From the NCBI GenBank assembly GCA_003224195.1, contig QHYP01000105.1, positions 1 to 5,547 of the forward strand: a stretch of DNA of 5,547 nucleotides, given 5' to 3'. Numbering within the stretch: the stretch's first letter is position 1; each line of letters opens with the position of its first letter. The notes below the pieces were generated by a model, which had not been told where the DNA came from, ran no database searches, and saw nothing but the letters and a program-made list of their open reading frames with translations. The translations under genes were made by a program, and so were the position numbers. The stretch comes from Acidobacteriota bacterium. GTDB lineage: Bacteria; Acidobacteriota; Terriglobia; Acidiferrales; UBA7541. Below, in pieces: positions 1 through 5,547 of this stretch.

Positions 1-934
1 ATCCGGGGCTCACGAAAACATTTTGATCGGCGGAGTTCGAGTTGATCAACAGGCCGTGCACCGCGGCCCACGAGCCGATATCGCTCCAGCCGATTTCCGC
101 CGGGATGACGAAAACATGTGGCGGGCCGGGCTGGCGCGAAGCGGGCTCGAGGAGGGCGTAATCAACAGAGATATTGTCGAGCCTCGGGTAAATTGCGCGA
201 AGTTTGCGTTTGTATTGGCGCGTGCCGATCGCCGCGGCGAGCGTCTCGAAGGCTTCGCGCGTTGTCGGAAGGAATCGTTTCAGATTGTCGAGAAATGTTG
301 AAATGCGCCAGAAGAACATTCCCGCATTCCAGTGGTAGTGGCCGGACTCAATGTATTGCTTGGCGAGCTGCGGCTCGGGCTTCTCGGTGAAGCGGCGGAC
401 GGCGAAAACGGGGAAGCCGCTCATCTGCTGAGCTTCGCCCATACTTTCGATGTAGCCAAAGCCCGTTTCGGGTCGCGTGGGAGGAATTCCAAGGACAACC
501 ATGCGGCCGGGCTCGCGCGCTGTTTCGAGCGCCGCTCGGGCAATCTTGCGATACTTGGCTGCGTCGGCGATGTAATGGTCCGCGGGCAGGACGGCAAGCA
601 AAGCGTCACCGCCTTCGGCGCGACGAATATGCACCGCAGCGAGCGCGATCGCCGCCGCCGTGTTGCGGCCGATGGGCTCGGTCAAGATGCGCCTCCGGAG
701 CTTCGGCGGCATCTGCCGGCGAACTTCGGCGGCTTGCTCTGCATTCGTCACCGTCCAGATATGTTCTGCCGGAATGAGTGGAGTCAGGCGAGCGACAGTT
801 TGCTCGAGCATCGTCTTTTTGCCGACGATGTTCAGAAGTTGCTTGGGGGTACGCGTGCGGCTGCGCGGCCAGAAGCGCGTGCCGCGCCCTCCGGCCAGGA
901 CCACCGCGTGCGTTACAAGTTTTTCTTTCGCCAT
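1..934 (-). CDS. manC: Mannose-1-phosphate guanylyltransferase (GDP-mannose pyrophosphorylase), C-terminus cut by window edge
   Basis: Cytoplasmic enzyme that makes GDP-mannose from mannose-1-phosphate and GTP, the sugar donor for mannosylated polysaccharides, LPS and GDP-fucose. I translated 311 residues by hand from the complement. The nucleotidyltransferase signature is at about residues 12-31 (VVLAGGRGTRFWP, then PK). It is followed by EPIGRNTAAAI (86-96), PADH (117-120), a TEKP motif (183-186), WNAGMFFW (202-209), the VDYALLE segment (257-263) and WSDIGSW (283-289). All are typical of the ManC family. The ATG at 934 is the first possible in-frame start after a TAG 6 codons' length or less upstream, and AGGCAGGA lies directly before it. 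It follows manA by 13 bases, so the two are probably cotranscribed. Monofunctional family members run to about 350-360 residues, so some 40-50 residues are probably missing beyond the edge. A fused C-terminal isomerase domain cannot be excluded, but it is unlikely beside a separate manA. Confidence 0.95.
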   Translation of the reverse strand, partial: MAKEKLVTHAVVLAGGRGTRFWPRSRTRTPKQLLNIVGKKTMLEQTVARLTPLIPAEHIWTVTNAEQAAEVRRQMPPKLRRRILTEPIGRNTAAAIALAAVHIRRAEGGDALLAVLPADHYIADAAKYRKIARAALETAREPGRMVVLGIPPTRPETGFGYIESMGEAQQMSGFPVFAVRRFTEKPEPQLAKQYIESGHYHWNAGMFFWRISTFLDNLKRFLPTTREAFETLAAAIGTRQYKRKLRAIYPRLDNISVDYALLEPASRQPGPPHVFVIPAEIGWSDIGSWAAVHGLLINSNSADQNVFVSPG

Positions 935-947
935 TCCTGCCTAGCGT

Positions 948-1997
948 CTATGTGAAGACAACCTGCGAAAGCGCTGCGGGGTCCGCGCCTTCGCCCAGCA
1001 ACTGTTTTTCCAAACCGTCAAGATCCGGAACGTACGTGCGCAGCAGAGTCGTTAGTTCGTTCGGTGTTACGCGCAACCTCCCCAAGGCCGCGGGAATGAG
1101 CCATGCTTCACCGCGCCGATATCCAGCGGCACCGTGATCCCACGCGAATGTACCGCGCCCGCTCAAGATCACGAACACGTCGAAATGCTCGGGATGCTTT
1201 TGTGTCGCAGCCGGCGAAGCAAGCTCCCATCGCTCGCTGGCAAAATAGCGGCAAGCCGACAGCAGGAATCTTTTCATTCCCTCCGCGCGGAGCGGCAGCG
1301 CCGAAACTCTTCCGCCGGCAGATCGCCCGAAGTTGATCACTGCGAGCGCCTTATCGATGTGCAGTTCCCGCGGCTTGCCGTGCGCGTCCACTCGGCCATA
1401 ATCGTACACGCGGTAGGTGACGTCCGAGTATTGCTGGATTTCGCAGAGTATCATCCCCCCGCCGATCGTGTGCGGAGTCCGCGCCGGTACGAAAAACGTA
1501 TCGCCGGGGCGCACGGGCCAGCTTTGCAAAGGCTCTTCCAGCGTGCCCGCCGCGAGCGCCTCCGCAAAAGCTTCTTTGCTGACGCCGGGCTTTGTGCCAA
1601 GCAAGAGTTGCGCGCCAGGCTCGGCGGAAATCACGTGCCACATCTCGGTTTTGCCGCGACCTCCCGCAGCTGTTTCGTGCCGTTGCGCGAAAGCATCGTC
1701 CGGGTGCACCTGAATCGAAAGCTTTTCCTTCGGAAAGATGAACTTTGCGAGGATGGGGAATTCACTGACGGCGGCAAGCCGCGTGCCGCGCCATTCCGGC
1801 GGCATCGTTTCCCAGGCGGCCCGCAGATCGCGTCCCGCAAACGGCCCGGTAGCCAATTTACAACCGAGTCCAGTGAGCCAGGCTTCGCCGATGGGCTCCG
1901 TCAGATTCGTTTTTTCTGGATAAAGCGGAGCGAGCGACCGCGCTCCCCAGATTCGCGGCGCGAACTCCGGTTCGACCCGGACTGGCTCCAACTTCAC
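948..1997 (-). CDS. manA: Mannose-6-phosphate isomerase, type I (zinc cupin)
   Basis: Interconverts fructose-6-phosphate and mannose-6-phosphate in the cytoplasm, the entry step to GDP-mannose. The protein has 349 residues, somewhat longer than the short Bacillus-type ManA (about 315). The catalytic cupin is clear. FPILAKFIFPKEKLSIQVHPDD (split here as residues 80-101) supplies zinc ligands Q96 and H98, GKTEMWHV supplies E118, and the PARTPHTIGGG segment supplies H176. EIQQYSDVTYRVYDYGR (186-202) carries the family's active-site arginine. A second, C-terminal cupin-like part (about 240-325) contains FVILSGRGTF and GEAWLIPA. The start is a GTG at 1997 that overlaps the TGA of the upstream aminotransferase gene as GTGA. 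No strong ribosome binding site precedes it, so translational coupling is likely. A 13-base gap leads to manC. Zinc ligand assignments come from alignment by eye to the family. Confidence 0.95.
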   Translation of the reverse strand: MKLEPVRVEPEFAPRIWGARSLAPLYPEKTNLTEPIGEAWLTGLGCKLATGPFAGRDLRAAWETMPPEWRGTRLAAVSEFPILAKFIFPKEKLSIQVHPDDAFAQRHETAAGGRGKTEMWHVISAEPGAQLLLGTKPGVSKEAFAEALAAGTLEEPLQSWPVRPGDTFFVPARTPHTIGGGMILCEIQQYSDVTYRVYDYGRVDAHGKPRELHIDKALAVINFGRSAGGRVSALPLRAEGMKRFLLSACRYFASERWELASPAATQKHPEHFDVFVILSGRGTFAWDHGAAGYRRGEAWLIPAALGRLRVTPNELTTLLRTYVPDLDGLEKQLLGEGADPAALSQVVFT

Positions 1998-3199
1998 GAT
2001 GCGGCTTCGGCGCGGCTCAGGAAGCGCGCGATGCGGCGCAGGCCTTCTTCAATCCGCTCGAGCGAAGTTGCGTAAGAGATGCGCACGTAACCCGGCGCGC
2101 CAAACCCTTCACCGGGTACGAGCGCCACGTGTGCCTGCTCGAGCAGGAGTCGCGCAAGCTCCATCGAGTCCTTTGCGCGCGCGTGGGATACCGCCGAGCC
2201 GTTCGCCAGATGCGCAGCGACATTTGGGAAGGCATAGAAGGCGCCGCCGGGTTCAGCACAGGTCACGCCGGGAATGGCGCGCAGGCCGTCAACGATACGT
2301 CTCCGCCGCCGCGCGTATTCCGCCAGCATCACGGGAACGGAATCCATCGGCCCGGTCATGGCTTCGAGCGCCGCATATTGTGAGATGGATGTCGGATTCG
2401 ATGTGGACTGGCTTTGCAGCTTCGTCATGGCCTGTACAAGCGCTTCCGGCGCGAGCGCATAGCCAATGCGCCAGCCGGTCATCGCAAACGTTTTGGAGAC
2501 TGAGCCGATGATGATTACGTTTTCCTTCGAGCCCGCCACGCTGGCGATCGAAAACGGCCTGTGCGGCTCGTACACGAAATGCGAATAGCATTCGTCGCCC
2601 ATGAGCCAAATCTTGTGTTTCCTGCAGAGCGCCAGGATTTTCTCGAACTCGTCGGGCGGAACGACACCGCCGGTGGGGTTCGAGGGGGAATTGATGATGA
2701 TCATGCGCGTCTTCGCCGTTACGGCGTTTTCAAGCGCCGCCGCGCGGATCATGAAGCCATCCTCAGCGTGGGTTTCCACGTGCACGGGTTTCGCCCCGGC
2801 ATATTTCACGATGTCCGGGAAGCTCACCCAATAGGGCGCGGGGATAATCACTTCATCGCCGGCCTGCACAAGCACGCTCACGGCGTTGAAGATAGCGTGC
2901 TTGCCGCCGACGTTGACGATGCATTCCTTCGCGGTGTAGTTCGAGCCAAGCTCGCGCTTGTGCCAAGCGCAAATCGCCTCGCGCAGCGGCAGGATTCCCC
3001 CCGTTGCCGTGTACTTCGTGTTGTTCTGCTCGATGGCGCGAATCGCGGCCTTCTTGATGTGGTCCGGCGTGGGAAAATCCGGTTCGCCGGGCCCGAAGTC
3101 CACCAGGTCCACGCCGCGAGACTTGTACGTATCGGCTGCGGCAATGACCGTCGAAGTCGGCGAAATCTGTATGCGATTGATGCGATCCGTTAGTTGCAC
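1994..3199 (-). CDS. Pyridoxal-phosphate aminotransferase, class I, aspartate aminotransferase type (1-beta subgroup)
   Basis: Cytoplasmic transaminase of 401 residues, the usual length for Thermus/Bacillus-type aspartate aminotransferases (often named aspC or aspB). Family landmarks in order: DFGPGEPDFPTP (34-45), TKYTATGGILPLREAI (61-76), the VNVGGKHAIFNA segment with K100 in the side-chain recognition region, PAPYWVSFPD with stacking W124, SPSNPTGG with N174, GDECYSHF with D202, and SVSKTFAMTGWRIGY with the PLP lysine K236 and phosphate-binding R244. YVRISYA then carries R373, the arginine that holds the substrate alpha-carboxylate. The GTG start at 3199 is supported by a GGAGGAG sequence five bases upstream. 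The stop overlaps the manA start by 4 bases, so it is cotranscribed with manA. Aspartate is the likeliest substrate. Some members of this subgroup are prephenate aminotransferases of tyrosine/phenylalanine synthesis, and the sequence alone does not separate the two. The exact substrate is less sure than the family. Confidence 0.95.
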   Translation of the reverse strand: MQLTDRINRIQISPTSTVIAAADTYKSRGVDLVDFGPGEPDFPTPDHIKKAAIRAIEQNNTKYTATGGILPLREAICAWHKRELGSNYTAKECIVNVGGKHAIFNAVSVLVQAGDEVIIPAPYWVSFPDIVKYAGAKPVHVETHAEDGFMIRAAALENAVTAKTRMIIINSPSNPTGGVVPPDEFEKILALCRKHKIWLMGDECYSHFVYEPHRPFSIASVAGSKENVIIIGSVSKTFAMTGWRIGYALAPEALVQAMTKLQSQSTSNPTSISQYAALEAMTGPMDSVPVMLAEYARRRRRIVDGLRAIPGVTCAEPGGAFYAFPNVAAHLANGSAVSHARAKDSMELARLLLEQAHVALVPGEGFGAPGYVRISYATSLERIEEGLRRIARFLSRAEAAS

Positions 3200-3204
3200 T
3201 GCTG

Positions 3205-3211
3205 CTCCTCC
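3205..3211 (-). promoter_or_regulatory. Ribosome binding site for the aminotransferase gene
   Basis: The complement reads GGAGGAG, a near-perfect match to the anti-Shine-Dalgarno, five bases before the GTG at 3199. It fixes the start of the aminotransferase and shows that this gene is translated independently of coaD, unlike manA, which has no comparable site. Confidence 0.8.
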
Positions 3212-3240
3212 GCCACATTCGGTCTTCCTACGAACATAAC

Positions 3241-3256
3241 CGGCGCCTGAGCGCCG
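3241..3256 (-). other. Hairpin in the coaD-aminotransferase gap
   Basis: A perfect 6-bp stem (CGGCGC/GCGCCG) with a 4-base loop sits about 43 bases after the coaD stop in the direction of transcription and about 41 bases before the aminotransferase start. On the minus strand the stem is followed by GTTATGTTCG rather than a run of T, so it is not a canonical Rho-independent terminator. It could reduce read-through, mark an mRNA processing site, or be a chance product of GC-rich sequence. I see no convincing promoter in the remainder of this 99-base gap. Confidence 0.35.
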
Positions 3257-3298
3257 CAGTCACCTTTTCATCCGCGGCCGCAAATCCGGAGCCGTGGC

Positions 3299-3781
3299 TC
3301 ACGATACCTTCGCCCGCAGCCGCTGTTCGACGACCGTCGGCACGAGCCCTTCCAGCGGCCCGCCATGCTGCGCGATTTCGCGCACCAGCCGCGCGCTGAG
3401 ATAAGAATACTTCAGCGCGGGCATCATGAAAACCGTTTCCAGGCCGGGCTCCAGTTTGCGATTCATCAGCGCCATCTGGAGTTCATACTCGTAGTCCGAA
3501 ACGGCGCGGATTCCGCGAAGAATTACGCCGGCATGCCTGCGGCGCGCGTAGTCCACGAGCAACCCTTCAAATATGTCGACTTCTACGTTCGGCCAATCGC
3601 GCGTCACCTCGCGCAGCATCTCCACGCGCTCCGGAACGGTGAAGAGCGGCTGTTTTTCGGCATTACGCAAAACCGCAACGATGAGCTGGCCGAAAATGTT
3701 CCGGCCGCGCTCGATCAGGTCCAGATGGCCGTTCGTGACCGGATCGAACGAGCCGGGATAGATGGCAATCGGCGGTTTCAT
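3299..3781 (-). CDS. coaD: Phosphopantetheine adenylyltransferase (PPAT)
   Basis: Catalyses the penultimate step of coenzyme A synthesis: 4'-phosphopantetheine plus ATP gives dephospho-CoA and pyrophosphate, in the cytoplasm, usually as a hexamer. The 160-residue length is exactly typical. The N-terminal YPGSFDPVTNGHLDLIERG (8-26) contains the nucleotidyltransferase (T/H)xGH motif with H19. Other family landmarks are K43 in the NAEKQPLF segment, PERVEML (50-56), the LRGIRAVSDYEYELQMALMN segment (88-107) with R89, and KYSYLSARLVREIA (124-137). In the last, corresponding to the usual ISSSLVKE motif, the second serine is alanine (A130). That is a mild deviation and need not affect activity. The ATG at 3781 starts exactly at the conserved N-terminus, although no strong Shine-Dalgarno precedes it. 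The gene is divergent from the efflux genes and first in line for the aminotransferase-manA-manC group, from which it is separated by 99 bases. Confidence 0.97.
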   Translation of the reverse strand: MKPPIAIYPGSFDPVTNGHLDLIERGRNIFGQLIVAVLRNAEKQPLFTVPERVEMLREVTRDWPNVEVDIFEGLLVDYARRRHAGVILRGIRAVSDYEYELQMALMNRKLEPGLETVFMMPALKYSYLSARLVREIAQHGGPLEGLVPTVVEQRLRAKVS

Positions 3782-3802
3782 CGAGCTGCGTGTCGCACCT
3801 GC

Positions 3803-3808
3803 ATTTTA
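3803..3808 (-). promoter_or_regulatory. Candidate -10 element for coaD
   Basis: The complement reads TAAAAT, matching 5 of 6 bases of the sigma-70 -10 consensus. It is one of few AT-rich patches in this region and would place the transcript start about 15 bases before the coaD ATG. No recognisable -35 lies 16-18 bases upstream; that stretch is instead the GC-rich dyad at 3814-3828. The call is tentative. Confidence 0.3.
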
Positions 3809-3813
3809 ACTCA

Positions 3814-3828
3814 GGCGGGCCGCCCGCC
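3814..3828. repeat. Perfect inverted repeat, 7-bp arms around one base
   Basis: The plus strand reads GGCGGGC, one C, then GCCCGCC. It lies just upstream of the candidate coaD -10 and about 33 bases from the coaD start, a position where a bound regulator would block or assist RNA polymerase. As RNA it could form a 6-bp stem with a 3-base loop, but there is no T-run on either side, so it is not a standard terminator. In GC-rich sequence a chance origin is possible. Confidence 0.35.
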
Positions 3829-3845
3829 GCGCTAGCTTTCCTCAA

Positions 3846-3866
3846 CGCCCGGGCGCTGCCAGCGCC
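3846..3866. repeat. Overlapping pair of palindromes
   Basis: CGCCCGGGCG (3846-3855) is a perfect 10-bp palindrome. It runs into a second perfect inverted repeat, GGCGCTG-C-CAGCGCC (3852-3866), with 7-bp arms around one base, the same geometry as the dyad at 3814-3828. The centres of the two 15-base dyads are 38 bases apart. Function is unknown; candidate operators or mutually exclusive hairpins. Confidence 0.35.
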
Positions 3867-4091
3867 GCTCTCTCGCCATCCGAACACCTGAAACTCCTTG
3901 AATCTGGCGTGCGTATCTCTTTCTGTCTCGGTTTCGGGGCATCTCGGTTTTGTCGTAAACTCAGAGCAGTCCAAAGCAACCGGGGCCTCTTGGGCGTGCA
4001 TTCCGCGGCGCAACGATCCGCGATGATTCGCTGGAAGGCGAGACCTCATTTTGGCTTTGGCGAGAGAGACGGTGTCGTGGTGCGCGTCCCA

Positions 4092-5372
4092 ATGCGGCGA
4101 ATCTTTTCGGGGTTGCAGAGCGAGATCATCCGCCAAGTGTGGCTCTGGACATTTCCTGCCTTTGCGTTCCTGGCGCTTTCCGCTCCATCCCTGCGCGCGC
4201 AGGCGCCGCAGAAGCTCACGCTCCATGAGGCCCTGGAACGCGCGAATCGGCAGAATCTGGACCTCGCCTCTGCCCGCCTGCGGCGCGCGGTGAGCGAAGC
4301 CGGTATCCGGATTGCTCGCCAGCGGCCCAATCCGACCGTCACCTTTGGGGCTTTGCGCGATCTACCACATGAGGACTTGCTTCTCGACCAGCCTCTCGAG
4401 CTGGGCGGACAGCGAGGCCGCCGCATCGAGCTTGCCCGGCGCCAGGTTTCCCTCACCGATGCCGAGTACTCCGCTCTCGAGCGCCAGGTTCGCCGCAGCG
4501 TGCGCGTCGCCTACTATGCGGTTGCCCTGGCTCGCGGAGTCACGGCGTATCAGACGCGTCAACTCGATCTTGCCAAGCGGCTCCAGGAAATTGCCCAGGC
4601 GCGTTTCGAGGCTGGGGACGTGCCTCAATTGGAAGTATTCCAAGCCAACCTGGTCCTGGCGCGCGCGGAAACCGATCTGGATATATCGCGCCAGCAGGAA
4701 CTGGTTGCTCTAAGCCAACTCAATTCGCTCATGAACGAGCGGGCGGAAACAGAATGGGAGCTCGCGACTCCGATCGAAGAGCCTCCAGGGGCTTTCACCA
4801 TGGACGAGCTGATCGCGCGCGCCCAGCAGTCCAACGCGGAATTGCAGCGGCTGGCACAGGAGCTGCGGGTCGAGGAGGCCCACCGGCTGCTGCTTCAGGC
4901 AGAACGCTTCCCAAAGGTCACGGCGGAAGCCGGCACCGACTTGAATGCCAGGACCCAAGGCGAGCCAGGAAAGGGCTTCAGCGTCGGTCCCCGCGGTCAG
5001 CTCGCAGTAGAGGTTCCGATTTTTTCCCGTAATCAAGGCGAGATTGCGCAATCGCGGGCCGCGACTCGGCTGCTGGAAAGCGAAGCGGCGGCCACGCGGC
5101 GCGCCGTCGCAGGGCGCTCGCAGAGCGCCTACCTGAATTTCGCCGCGCTCCGGCGGCAAGTCGAGCAGTATCGCGATAAGCTGCTGCCCGCGGGGCGCCA
5201 GCTCGCCGACCTCGCCGAGGAGAGTTACCGCTCGGGGAAAGCAGGTATTTTGACGGTTCTGGATGCACGGCGAAATGCCCAGCAGCTCGAACGCGAGTAT
5301 CTTGAAAATCTATTCACCTTGCACGAGGCCTTTGCCGAGTTGGAGGAAACCGTAGGAGCGCCTCTCGACTGA
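4092..5372 (+). CDS. TolC/CzcC-family outer-membrane efflux protein
   Basis: Outer-membrane channel of a tripartite efflux pump; trimers of this family form a beta-barrel with a long periplasmic alpha-helical tunnel. From the ATG at 4092 the protein has 426 residues, a normal family length. An N-terminal signal peptide has basic residues, a hydrophobic core (about 16-32, VWLWTFPAFAFLALSA) and an AQA site near residue 38. Two OEP repeats follow, about 42-225 and 236-424, rich in heptad-like helix (Q, E, R, A, L). RPNPTV (78-83) and DQPLELGGQRGRRIELA (99-115) are the hallmark of the CzcC-type metal-efflux branch, and the EESYRSGKAGILTVLDARR region (376-394) is the matching segment in the second repeat. 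The substrate cannot be read from this; metal export is a lead only. The frame is open upstream to 3909, but earlier starts would bury the signal peptide behind a non-hydrophobic extension. A GTG at 4077, nine bases after GAGAGA, is the main alternative start. The stop overlaps the next gene's ATG. Confidence 0.92.
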   Translation: MRRIFSGLQSEIIRQVWLWTFPAFAFLALSAPSLRAQAPQKLTLHEALERANRQNLDLASARLRRAVSEAGIRIARQRPNPTVTFGALRDLPHEDLLLDQPLELGGQRGRRIELARRQVSLTDAEYSALERQVRRSVRVAYYAVALARGVTAYQTRQLDLAKRLQEIAQARFEAGDVPQLEVFQANLVLARAETDLDISRQQELVALSQLNSLMNERAETEWELATPIEEPPGAFTMDELIARAQQSNAELQRLAQELRVEEAHRLLLQAERFPKVTAEAGTDLNARTQGEPGKGFSVGPRGQLAVEVPIFSRNQGEIAQSRAATRLLESEAAATRRAVAGRSQSAYLNFAALRRQVEQYRDKLLPAGRQLADLAEESYRSGKAGILTVLDARRNAQQLEREYLENLFTLHEAFAELEETVGAPLD

Positions 5373-5547
5373 TGGCCATCTTAACGCAAAGATTTTCCCG
5401 CATTGCTTTCGGCCTGCCATTCTTGGTGGCGCTCGCGCTGCCAGCCTGCTCGCACAAGTCTTCGGCCGACACTGACGAGGATGTGAAGTCCTCTGCCGAT
5501 GCGGTAGCAAACGTGACCGTGACGCGCGTTGCAAAGGCCGACGTTCG
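5372..5547 (+). CDS. Lipoprotein periplasmic adaptor of an RND efflux pump (membrane fusion protein), C-terminus cut by window edge
   Basis: Only 58 complete codons are visible. The N-terminus is a lipoprotein signal: MAILTQRFSR, then a hydrophobic stretch (11-25) ending in the lipobox LPAC with C26 as the lipidated residue. Proline at the -2 position is slightly unusual. Residues 27-45 form a polar, acidic linker, and residues 46-58 (ANVTVTRVAKADV) resemble the first beta-strand of HlyD/CusB/AcrA-type adaptors, where V-x-V-x-x-V precedes a short 'x-GD' or 'ADV' turn. The ATG overlaps the efflux-protein stop by one base (TGATG). An AGGAG at 5354-5358 lies 13 bases upstream, rather far, so translational coupling is likely. 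The position directly after a TolC/CzcC gene is the standard place for the adaptor, with the RND pump gene expected next. The family call rests mostly on lipobox plus context. Confidence 0.75.
   Translation, partial: MAILTQRFSRIAFGLPFLVALALPACSHKSSADTDEDVKSSADAVANVTVTRVAKADV

Larger units (their letters stand above)
3782..4091. other. Divergent intergenic region between coaD and the efflux genes
   Basis: About 310 bases hold the promoters for both directions. I see no RNA gene and no convincing protein gene. Reading frame is open upstream of the efflux gene from 3909, but that translation lacks any family or signal-peptide character. For the plus direction the best -10-like hexamer is TAAACT at 3956-3961, with only a poor -35 (TTTCGG, 3932-3937, 18-base spacing), so the efflux promoter is unresolved and may depend on an activator or another sigma factor. 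The coaD-proximal side holds several perfect dyads, annotated separately. Confidence 0.6.

Noticed and set aside
332..955. A 207-codon plus-strand frame at the left end
   Set aside because: It is antisense to manC, whose complete set of nucleotidyltransferase motifs reads on the minus strand.
1134..2075. A 313-codon open frame on the plus strand, antisense to nearly all of manA
   Set aside because: It is the complement of a well-supported gene. Its translation is arginine- and proline-rich low-information sequence with no domain, as expected from an antisense frame of GC-biased codons.
2561..3193. A 210-codon plus-strand frame opposite the aminotransferase
   Set aside because: Shadow of the aminotransferase gene. 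It has no ribosome binding site, and the translation is histidine/arginine-rich without a recognisable domain.
3212..3298. Separate promoter for the aminotransferase (TATGTT near 3232-3237 on the complement)
   Set aside because: The best -35 match (GTGACT) would require a spacer of about 19 bases across the hairpin, and both hexamers are weak.
3814..3866. Bidirectional terminator or CRISPR-like repeat
   Set aside because: No T-run follows the stems on either strand, the genes diverge here so no terminator is needed, and the arms differ in sequence with no regular repeat-spacer pattern.
3898..3926. TTGAAT at 3898-3903 as a -35 for the efflux gene
   Set aside because: No acceptable -10 hexamer lies 16-18 bases downstream; the sequence there is TTCTGT.
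3663..4226. A 187-codon minus-strand frame spanning the coaD 5' end, the intergenic region and the start of the efflux gene
   Set aside because: It overlaps the conserved N-terminus of CoaD in another frame and the efflux signal peptide in antisense. The translation is charged and shows no family features.

Overview
The window is GC-rich and carries two divergent blocks of chromosomal genes with ordinary bacterial housekeeping and transport functions. Codon usage looks uniform, intergenic gaps are short, and there are no insertion sequences, tRNA or rRNA genes, CRISPR arrays or phage genes. The outer-membrane efflux protein and lipoprotein adaptor show that the organism is Gram-negative. The gene content and GC-rich style would fit an acidobacterium or similar soil lineage, but this is an inference from general impression and the sequence does not prove it.

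Left block, minus strand, read right to left (3781 to 1): coaD (phosphopantetheine adenylyltransferase), a class I pyridoxal-phosphate aminotransferase of the aspartate aminotransferase type, manA (type I mannose-6-phosphate isomerase), and manC (mannose-1-phosphate guanylyltransferase, cut by the left edge). The last three are tightly packed. The aminotransferase and manA overlap by 4 bases (GTGA), and manA and manC are 13 bases apart. ManA and ManC catalyse the first and third steps from fructose-6-phosphate to GDP-mannose; the phosphomannomutase for the middle step is not in view. coaD is separated from the aminotransferase by 99 bases that hold a perfect 6-bp hairpin without a U-tract.

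Middle (3782-4091): a divergent intergenic region of about 310 bases. It holds a cluster of short perfect GC-rich dyads next to coaD and a good -10-like hexamer for coaD, but no clear gene.

Right block, plus strand (4092 to the right edge): a TolC/CzcC-family outer-membrane efflux protein. Its stop codon overlaps by one base the start of a lipoprotein that looks like the periplasmic adaptor of an RND efflux pump, cut by the right edge. An inner-membrane RND pump gene would be expected beyond the edge. The two blocks have no evident functional link.

I found no convincing new biological system. The points most worth a second look are the dyad cluster in the divergent promoter region, the mixed operon (CoA, amino-acid and GDP-mannose genes), the unsettled substrate of the aminotransferase, and the start codon of the efflux protein.
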